A DNA stretch of 19,718 bases from a bacterium (GTDB taxonomy: Bacteria; SM23-81; DAOVCL01): NCBI GenBank assembly GCA_029932675.1, contig JAOZPP010000063.1, positions 1-19,718 on the forward strand, written 5' to 3'. Position numbers and translations under genes: made by a program. Under the pieces are notes generated by a model. The model had not been told where the DNA came from. It saw only the letters and a program-made list of their open reading frames with translations, and did no database searches. Positions 14,188 to 19,718 of the stretch are shown one piece after another. Position 1 is the stretch's first letter. Each line of letters starts with the position of its first letter.

Positions 14188-14243
14188 TTCCTCCTCTCTA
14201 TTTATCCAGAGTCCTCAGGACCTTTGCAGGTTGGGAGGAGGAA
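14188..14243 (+). other. Inverted repeat in the leader of the phosphoglycerate mutase gene
   Basis: TTCCTCCTC (14188-14196) pairs with GAGGAGGAA (14235-14243). The enclosed 38 bases contain the smaller dyad GTCCT-C-AGGAC. There is no T-run after it. The 5' arm is a pyrimidine tract that could also pair with the downstream ribosome-binding site (AAAGGAGGGG), so a translational role is possible; purine/pyrimidine bias may equally explain it. Confidence 0.35.
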
Positions 14244-14274
14244 GAGCTAACCTGATAAGCATAAAGGAGGGGAT

Positions 14275-15477
14275 TTGGACTACAGGATTCTCCAGGATTT
14301 GGCCTCGAAGGAAGGGGGGAAAATAGTCTATCTGATCCTTGATGGCCTGGGCGGGTTGAGGATGGGGGAGGCAAGGGGAACAGAGCTTCAGGTGGCCCGC
14401 ACCCCCAACTTAGACAAACTGGTGAGTCAATCCGTTTGTGGCCTCTTAGATCCTATTTGGCCGGGGATAACACCGGGGAGTGGCCCTGCCCATTTAGCCA
14501 TCTTCGGCTATGATCCGCTTGAGTTTGTGGTAGGCAGAGGGGTCTTAGCAGCATTGGGGGTAGACTTCAAACTAACGGAAAAGGATGTGGCCGCACGCGT
14601 CAATTTCTGCACCGTGGGCTCGGATGGTAAGGTTGCCGACCGGAGAGCAGGTAGGATACCCACAGAGGAAAACCGCAGGCTCTGTACCAAACTAAGGGAT
14701 GGCGTCAGTTTACCTACTGAATTCTTCCTCGAGCCGGTGAAGGAACACCGAGCTGTTCTCGTCCTCAGGGGTGAGGGACTGGGTGGTGAGTTGGCCGATA
14801 CTGATCCTCAGCAGGAGGGTTTTCCCCCTTTAGAGCCAAGGGCCCTTGACCCACAGAGCAGGAAGACGGCTGAAATCGTAGGGGACTTCCTCCAACAGGC
14901 TAAAAGGATCCTCCAAGATGAGCCCAAAGCCAATATGCTCCTTTTGCGCGGTTTTGCCAGATATAATAGGTTTCCCACAATGGAGGAGAGGTACAAACTC
15001 CATTCCTTAGCCATTGCCAACTATCCTATGTATAGGGGATTAGCCAGGTTGGTGGGTATGGATGTTTGGCCTGAAGTAGGTGACCTAAAGGATGAGTTCA
15101 GGATTTTGGCTGAGAACTTCTCCCAATATGACTTTTTCTTTGTGCATATAAAGAAGACGGACAGTTTAGGCGAAGACGGAAACTTCTCCGCCAAAGTGAA
15201 GGCCATAGAGGAGGTGGACAAACTCATCCCTCAGGTCTTGGATCTCGGTCCAGAGGTGATTGTGGTTACCGCTGACCACTCCACCCCCAGTCGGCTAAAG
15301 AGCCACAGTTGGCATCCCGTTCCTGTGCTCTTATTCTCCCCCAACTGTAGGGTTGACGAGGTGAAAAGCTTTGACGAGATAAGCTGTATTCGGGGAGGCT
15401 TAGGAAGGCTCCCCGCAGTGGCTCTAATTACCCTTGCCCTCGCTCACGCCCGCAGGCTAAAGAAGTATGGCGCTTGA
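14275..15477 (+). CDS. apgM: Cofactor-independent phosphoglycerate mutase, archaeal type (ApgM)
   Basis: Interconverts 3- and 2-phosphoglycerate in glycolysis and gluconeogenesis without 2,3-bisphosphoglycerate. At 400 residues it is the short archaeal-type member of the alkaline-phosphatase superfamily, not the approximately 510-residue GpmI. LILDGLGG (20-27) supplies a metal-binding aspartate (D23). ITPGSGPAHLAIFGYDP (65-81) holds the serine nucleophile S69. VGRGVLAALG and RAGRIPTEEN are substrate-domain segments. VVTADHSTP near the C terminus supplies further metal ligands. The start is TTG, chosen because AAAGGAGG lies 5 bases upstream and no ATG fits. The gene overlaps kptA by 11 bases. 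Confidence 0.93.
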   Translation: MDYRILQDLASKEGGKIVYLILDGLGGLRMGEARGTELQVARTPNLDKLVSQSVCGLLDPIWPGITPGSGPAHLAIFGYDPLEFVVGRGVLAALGVDFKLTEKDVAARVNFCTVGSDGKVADRRAGRIPTEENRRLCTKLRDGVSLPTEFFLEPVKEHRAVLVLRGEGLGGELADTDPQQEGFPPLEPRALDPQSRKTAEIVGDFLQQAKRILQDEPKANMLLLRGFARYNRFPTMEERYKLHSLAIANYPMYRGLARLVGMDVWPEVGDLKDEFRILAENFSQYDFFFVHIKKTDSLGEDGNFSAKVKAIEEVDKLIPQVLDLGPEVIVVTADHSTPSRLKSHSWHPVPVLLFSPNCRVDEVKSFDEISCIRGGLGRLPAVALITLALAHARRLKKYGA

Positions 15478-16018
15478 CCGTCGGAAGAGGATAAGGCTGA
15501 GCAAATTCCTCTCCTACATTCTCAGACATAATCCCCAAGCATATGGATTGAAACTGGACAAGTTCGGCTTTGTCTTATTAAGAGATGTTCACCAAGTGAT
15601 TCGTTCCCGTCTCCCCTGGGTCAAGCAAGAGGACTTATTCTCCCTCGTGGAGGGGGATCCCAAGGGGCGGTTCGAGCTAAGGGAAGGGAAGATAAGGGCT
15701 ACCTATGGCCACTCCCTGGGGTTAGAGAACCCCTCACCTTCTGTCCTCCCTCCCGCTAAGTTATATCATGGTACTTCCCACAAAAATTTAGGGAGAATAT
15801 TGGTGGAGGGGATAAAGCCTATGGGCCGGGATTTTGTCCACCTCAGCCCGACTCCGGAAGACGCCTTGTGGGTGGGGAAAAGACATGGGGGGGAACCCGT
15901 CATCCTGGTGATTGATGCTCGTAAGGCTGTGCAGGAGGGAATAGAGTTCAAGAGGTGGAAGAACACGTTTTTGGTAAGGGAAGTTCCCAAAAAGTATATA
16001 GCCCTTTGGAGAGCTTAG
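15467..16018 (+). CDS. kptA: RNA 2'-phosphotransferase (Tpt1/KptA)
   Basis: A 183-residue member of the Tpt1/KptA family. The enzyme moves a 2'-phosphate from RNA to NAD+, giving ADP-ribose 1'',2''-cyclic phosphate and nicotinamide; in yeast this finishes tRNA splicing, while the bacterial role is unclear. The N-terminal winged-helix lobe has SKFLSYILRHNP (12-23; R20, H21). KIRATYGHS (75-83; R77) joins the lobes. LYHGTS (99-104) and GRDFVHLS (120-127; R121) form the NAD+-binding lobe. All four catalytic residues of the Arg-His-Arg-Arg set are present. The tyrosine in ATYGHS, where many relatives have glutamine, is also seen in archaeal-like sequences. Its ATG lies inside the end of the phosphoglycerate mutase gene, so translation is probably coupled. 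Confidence 0.94.
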   Translation: MALDRRKRIRLSKFLSYILRHNPQAYGLKLDKFGFVLLRDVHQVIRSRLPWVKQEDLFSLVEGDPKGRFELREGKIRATYGHSLGLENPSPSVLPPAKLYHGTSHKNLGRILVEGIKPMGRDFVHLSPTPEDALWVGKRHGGEPVILVIDARKAVQEGIEFKRWKNTFLVREVPKKYIALWRA

Positions 16019-16032
16019 CTCGCCAAGTTTCC

Positions 16033-16066
16033 CTACAGATGGTCTCAGCTACCATGTAGATTTGTT
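16033..16066 (+). terminator. Possible terminator after kptA
   Basis: CTACA plus TGG (16033-16042) pair with CCA plus TGTAG (16052-16059), with a 2-base bulge, followed by ATTTGTT. It lies 15 bases after the kptA stop, between converging genes. The stem is imperfect and the T-run short. Confidence 0.35.
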
Positions 16067-16073
16067 CCCTTCA

Positions 16074-17762
16074 TTATGGCTCACCTTCCAATCCGATGAC
16101 CATCTCCACACCCTCAGTCTCCCATCTGGCTCTGATCCTCACAGTATCTGGATAGACTGTAAACGGTTCTGCCAAGGAAAAGGGGAAGATCATTCCTCTG
16201 TCCCATCGGTTATTGAGATTTCGATCCAACCAAGCCTTAAGGATGTAGCGGCCACAGATAAGGCCCTCTAAGGTATAGGGACCTGGTTTTCCGATCTTCC
16301 TCACATAGCTCGTCCGGCCCTTCACGCCATTGCAGGAGAGAAAGATCCACCCCTCTTGGGTGGTGTCCGAGAGGGTTACCCGGCCGGAGAGGGAACCAAG
16401 GGTATCTGGGTTCAAAGTGGAGAAGCGGGAGGTGAGGGTTGAATCGCTCAACCTATTTCCCCTTAGGTCTACAACCTTGCCTCCCTCCAAGCGGACCGTA
16501 TAGGTGGCCGATCCAGGAAGGGGCTTTTCGGGTATATACTGGCAAAGATTGGGAAATGGCCAGTTGAAATTTCCCAGAACGGTATCACCTTCGGCATTGA
16601 GGAGGCTAAATCCCCCCATAACCGATGGTTGGTCCATTGGCTCAGAGAAGAAAAGTTCCACATGGATATCCAAGGAAACGGAGTTAGCCCCGTTGGGAGG
16701 GCATAACCCCAATAGGTGGGGAGGAAGGGTATCTGGGAGGGATGAGCCAACAAATCTCACTTCCCCTGCCTGGGGAGCGAGCAGATTTCCCCACCTATCC
16801 CCTATCTCCTTCATCCTTAGGGTGTATTCCCTCCCCCCTACTTGTCTTTCAGTCCACAGGTATATTCGATCAAGTCTCCGGTATTCTGGCCAGATACCTT
16901 TGAGGGGTAGAGTCCCCTTCTCATAGCGGAGGGAGAAATTAGTGGGGTCAAAGATCTGCAGGGAGTCCATTGAGCGATCGAAGACAAGCTTAAGTTTTTC
17001 CTCATCTATTTGCTGGAGGGAAATCAAGTTTGGTCTAGTGGTATCCCGCAGGGCCAAGCTCAGATAGCACCCCCCCACTGAATTCCGCGCTGCGGAAAGG
17101 GTGATCTCCCCCGCTGGGATTGCCAATGGTTCAGAGGCTGGACCCCATCTCCCATCCCTGTTTTTGTCCAAGAGGGCAAAGATTAAGTAATTTCCTAAGG
17201 ACAAATAATCGAAATGGAATGCACCACCAACGCCGGACTGGGTGATATAATCTGGAGTATGCTCCAGACGGGGGGTATTTGGAGGAGAGTGATAGGCCCA
17301 GATACTTGCCCCCTCTATAGGCTCCCCTTGGAAGAAGACCTTCCCTTCGATGGAACCCTGATCGATTGATTCTCCTGTGGAAAAGGCAAAAGTATAGGCC
17401 TGCGGGAGAGGATTCCCGTGCAGATCCCGACATCCAGTGCCCAGGGTGACCACCCAAGTGCAACTGGGAGAGAGGGGGGCGGTGGGGGTAAGGGTCAAAA
17501 ACCTACCTTTCCACTCGGCCTCAAAGGGCAGGGGTGGGGAGATAAATATTGACTCTTCCACCGTTTTCCGATCCATGGGCTCGCTGAAAAATATCTTCAA
17601 TTTAGTCTGGGGGGATACCCCGGTGGCTAATGAACTGGGGAGGTGATCCAGGATCTGGGGGGGAACCCTATCTTCAGGCCCGCCGCTGGGCAGTTCCTGC
17701 CGGGCGCAGGAGAGGAGAAAGAGAGATAGGAAGAGCAAAGGAGAAAACTTGAATGCAGCCAC
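16074..17762 (-). CDS. Lipoprotein with Ig-like (Big_5) domains
   Basis: A 562-residue exported protein with a lipobox (LFLLSC, C19). After the cysteine comes the SGGPEDRVPPQI stretch (26-37) that opens a large family of FCB-group lipoproteins. Residues about 35-133 form a bacterial Ig-like Big_5 domain (IFFSEPMD, then FAFSTGE at the end). Residues about 135-235 look like a carboxypeptidase-regulatory-type beta-sandwich with a DKNRDGRWG loop. A second Big_5 domain spans about 345-450 (LFFSEPMDQPS, then RFSTLN), and the C-terminal 110 residues repeat the sandwich with DRNLNNRWDRG. The Asp/Asn-rich loops may bind calcium. It starts with GTG at the base after the upstream TPR gene's stop codon, with GGGAGAAT as ribosome-binding site. 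Likely an outer-membrane-associated structural or carrier protein; function unknown. Confidence 0.85.
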   Translation of the reverse strand: MAAFKFSPLLFLSLFLLSCARQELPSGGPEDRVPPQILDHLPSSLATGVSPQTKLKIFFSEPMDRKTVEESIFISPPLPFEAEWKGRFLTLTPTAPLSPSCTWVVTLGTGCRDLHGNPLPQAYTFAFSTGESIDQGSIEGKVFFQGEPIEGASIWAYHSPPNTPRLEHTPDYITQSGVGGAFHFDYLSLGNYLIFALLDKNRDGRWGPASEPLAIPAGEITLSAARNSVGGCYLSLALRDTTRPNLISLQQIDEEKLKLVFDRSMDSLQIFDPTNFSLRYEKGTLPLKGIWPEYRRLDRIYLWTERQVGGREYTLRMKEIGDRWGNLLAPQAGEVRFVGSSLPDTLPPHLLGLCPPNGANSVSLDIHVELFFSEPMDQPSVMGGFSLLNAEGDTVLGNFNWPFPNLCQYIPEKPLPGSATYTVRLEGGKVVDLRGNRLSDSTLTSRFSTLNPDTLGSLSGRVTLSDTTQEGWIFLSCNGVKGRTSYVRKIGKPGPYTLEGLICGRYILKAWLDRNLNNRWDRGMIFPFSLAEPFTVYPDTVRIRARWETEGVEMVIGLEGEP

Positions 17763-19451
17763 TTATTCTCCCAATTGCTGGAGCCTTGCTTTTATCTCCT
17801 CATTTTGGGGATCTATCCGGAGGGCTTTCTTCCACTGGATCCTGGCCTCCTCATACCTCCCCTCCTCGTAGTATATTTGGCCGAGGTGATCGTAGATGGT
17901 GGCATCATCACCGGTCTTTTCCAACGCCTCCTTTATCCATCTTTCAGCCTCTTTCAACCTCTTTAGCCTAAAGAGTGCCCAACCATAGCTGTCTAAATAG
18001 GCCCCATTTCCCGGATCCAATTCTAAGGCCCTCTTTATCAGCTCAAGTGAATCCTTAAGCTTTATCCCCTTCTCCGCATACATATAGCCCAGGTAATTCA
18101 AGGCGGAGCTATTCTGAGGGTTGATAGCTATTACCTCCTTAAAGGTCTTCTCTGCTTTGGCGAATTCCCCGCTGCGCTCATAGGCTACCCCTAAGCCAAA
18201 AAGGGCCCTCTCATTCTGAGGGCCGAAGGAAAGGGAGGAGGTAAAAGCCCTTATTGCCTCGGTATAAAGTTTTGCCCGATTCAAGGAGATCCCCAAGAGG
18301 TAGAAAAGATCTGGGTTGTCATTTATCCGCGTGGTTGCCGCCTGGAGGACCTGCACCGCCTCCTTTGGTTTGTCCTCCCTCAAATATACCAAGCCCAAGT
18401 TTATCCAAGCATCGGGGACGGTGTCGTCTAAGCTGATGGACTGCCGAAACATTTGAATGGCGGGGTCATACTCCTCCTTCTCAAAGTATACCCTTCCTAA
18501 GAAGAAGGAGAGATCTGGTCGTGAGTTCACCGTTTGGCCAAAGGATTTGAATACCTCCTCTGCCTCGTCAAACCTCTTCAGAGAATAGAGAAGAAGGGCC
18601 AATCTTTTGCGGGCTGAGTGATTATTGGGTTGAATTTTGAGGATCTCCCTATAATGAGAGATAGCCTCTTCAAACTTTTTCCCCTGGAGATAGAGATTTA
18701 CCAGATGTTCCCTCAGACTTAAATCCCGCGGTATGAACTTGAGCACTTCCTCATACTGAGCAGTTGCCTCCTCGATCTTCCCTTCCTTCTCATAGATCTT
18801 CCCTAAGCCGTATCTTGCTTGAGGATGGTTCGGCCCAATATTCAGGGCCTTCTTATACATCTCTTCTGCCCTATCATACCTTCCCCTCTTGGCCAGAAGG
18901 CCAGCCAATTGGATGAATATCTTTGGGGAGGTGGACATAAGCTCCGTTAATTTGCTTAAATAACGAATGGCCGATTCCTCATCCCCGGTCTTCTGTGAGA
19001 GAAAGGCTAAATAGTAGTAAGCTTCCTTCTCCTTGGGGTCAATCCTGATGACCTCTTTATATTCAACGATGGCTAAGGAATCCTCGGATAGATGCCTATA
19101 GGAATCGGCCAGGAGGCCATGGAGCTCCTTTCTCTGAGGAGCAAGCTGCGCCGCTTTCCGTAAGATCTGGGAGGAGTGGACAAAGTCCCCCTTTTGGTAA
19201 TAGAGCCGGGCTAAAGAAAGCCTTAACTCCACCGATTGGGGGTCCCATTTCAAAGCCTTTTGGTACTCGACCAAGGCAGAGTCAGGATTACCCTTTAACT
19301 CATGGATCAAGCCTTGGGAGTAGTGCTCGTAAGCCTGGGAACTAACCGCCGATGGTTGGGGCGCTTTTTCCACCCCTAACTGGGAGGTCGAACCACAGCC
19401 CAAAAGTAGAAGGAAGCTCAAAATTGTCTGGAGTTCTACCTTCATCACCAT
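17763..19451 (-). CDS. TPR-repeat lipoprotein
   Basis: About 562 residues from the chosen start. A signal sequence ends in LSFLLLLGC with the lipidated cysteine near residue 18, followed by a short low-complexity linker. The rest, about 515 residues, is some fifteen consecutive 34-residue tetratricopeptide repeats. Typical phrases are SALVEYQKALKWDPQS, KAEKTFKEVIAINPQ and EEARIQWKKALRIDPQN. Such proteins scaffold complexes at the outer membrane, and this architecture is common in FCB-group genomes. The frame is open to 19505, but the extra residues precede a normal signal peptide, so M19 (19451) or M21 (19445) is preferred. Neither has a strong ribosome-binding site. The stop codon directly abuts the GTG of the Ig-like lipoprotein, so the two are co-expressed. 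Confidence 0.88.
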   Translation of the reverse strand: MVMKVELQTILSFLLLLGCGSTSQLGVEKAPQPSAVSSQAYEHYSQGLIHELKGNPDSALVEYQKALKWDPQSVELRLSLARLYYQKGDFVHSSQILRKAAQLAPQRKELHGLLADSYRHLSEDSLAIVEYKEVIRIDPKEKEAYYYLAFLSQKTGDEESAIRYLSKLTELMSTSPKIFIQLAGLLAKRGRYDRAEEMYKKALNIGPNHPQARYGLGKIYEKEGKIEEATAQYEEVLKFIPRDLSLREHLVNLYLQGKKFEEAISHYREILKIQPNNHSARKRLALLLYSLKRFDEAEEVFKSFGQTVNSRPDLSFFLGRVYFEKEEYDPAIQMFRQSISLDDTVPDAWINLGLVYLREDKPKEAVQVLQAATTRINDNPDLFYLLGISLNRAKLYTEAIRAFTSSLSFGPQNERALFGLGVAYERSGEFAKAEKTFKEVIAINPQNSSALNYLGYMYAEKGIKLKDSLELIKRALELDPGNGAYLDSYGWALFRLKRLKEAERWIKEALEKTGDDATIYDHLGQIYYEEGRYEEARIQWKKALRIDPQNEEIKARLQQLGE

Positions 19452-19521
19452 AAATCTATACCCTGAAGAAGGAAAAGACAAGGGAAAAATGAGCGAGAAT
19501 CCCACAAGGTTATTTTCTCAA

Positions 19522-19544
19522 TAAAGATTTCACGGAAATCTTTA
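19522..19544. repeat. 23-bp hyphenated dyad upstream of the TPR lipoprotein gene
   Basis: TAAAGATTTC and GAAATCTTTA are perfect 10-bp inverted repeats separated by ACG. It lies about 70 bases before the TPR gene on the minus strand. No T-run follows on either strand, so an operator for a dimeric regulator is more likely than a terminator. I could not place a convincing promoter beside it. Confidence 0.45.
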
Positions 19545-19678
19545 CCTCTAATCTGATCTATTCATAAACTGCCAGCTGGTCTGTGGAGTCTGCTGCAACC
19601 TTGAATATTGTAAATAACTCCATCCTCAAAAGCAAGGTAGCAAAACCCCTGTTCTGCCACCTACTCCCAACTAAACTA

Positions 19679-19698
19679 CTACCGCCTAAAGGCGGTAG
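19679..19698. repeat. Strong hairpin at the right edge, possible IS200/IS605-type element end
   Basis: CTACCGCC-TAAA-GGCGGTAG is an 8-bp perfect stem with a 4-base loop, followed by GTTTATGGGG. Hairpins of this look, beside a short G-rich single-stranded segment, occur at the ends of IS200/IS605-family elements. No transposase lies inside the window, so the element, if real, continues to the right. A simple terminator is the alternative. Confidence 0.35.
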
Positions 19699-19718
19699 GT
19701 TTATGGGGTAGCCATAGA

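Noticed and set aside
14188-14243. Terminator reading of the inverted repeat after the zinc-ribbon gene
   Set aside because: The loop is long and no T-run follows the 3' arm, so it was kept only as an inverted repeat.
16504-16926. 140-residue plus-strand open frame inside the Ig-like lipoprotein gene
   Set aside because: It lies wholly antisense to a well-supported gene, has low-complexity content and no ribosome-binding site; it is a codon-bias shadow.

Overview
The window reads as a chromosomal piece of an uncultured, probably anaerobic bacterium. A secreted protein ends in a YPNPFN-type C-terminal sorting domain, and one lipoprotein has the SGGPED-VPP start followed by Ig-like domains. 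Both are typical of the FCB group and nearby candidate phyla (KSB1, WOR-3, Zixibacteria-like lineages). The archaeal-type phosphoglycerate mutase and the KptA/Tpt1 enzyme fit such a lineage. The phylum call is an inference. No rRNA, tRNA, CRISPR array or complete mobile element is visible.

Layout. Positions 1-11130 are read on the minus strand. From right to left they hold a one-carbon cluster of an MttB-family methyltransferase (9670-11130), a MetH-type reactivation domain (8963-9673), a corrinoid protein (8225-8887) and a homocysteine methyltransferase (7333-8241). 6-phosphofructokinase (6342-7310) and an MFS transporter (5146-6321) follow with short gaps. Then come a threonine dehydratase/serine racemase-type PLP enzyme (4044-5012), a secreted metallo-beta-lactamase-fold hydrolase (2551-3786), a fumarylacetoacetate-hydrolase family enzyme (1360-2295) and an unrecognised 275-residue protein (345-1172). 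Positions 11394-16018 are read on the plus strand: a thioredoxin-TPR lipoprotein, a class I aminotransferase with a structured leader, a small helical protein, a 54-residue zinc ribbon, archaeal-type phosphoglycerate mutase and KptA. Positions 16074-19451 return to the minus strand with a TPR lipoprotein followed directly by an Ig-like lipoprotein. The right edge carries a strong hairpin of the type found at IS200/IS605 ends.

How the genes fit together. The four-gene cluster supplies three of the four modules of cobalamin-dependent methionine synthase as separate proteins. The folate-binding module is absent, and an MttB-type methyltransferase stands in its place. The simplest reading is methyl transfer from a methylated amine or betaine to the corrinoid protein and then to homocysteine, with SAM-dependent rescue of oxidised cobalamin by the MetH-like activator. 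The substrate is unknown.

Two untranslated leaders are the other notable signals. The aminotransferase has an approximately 150-nt leader with a good promoter, a long closing stem and several internal hairpins. The metallo-hydrolase leader contains a 17-bp hairpin followed by a T-run just before the ribosome-binding site. All four of its non-Watson-Crick positions are G-U in the transcribed strand, and its loop can pair with an upstream segment. Neither matches a riboswitch class I recognise.
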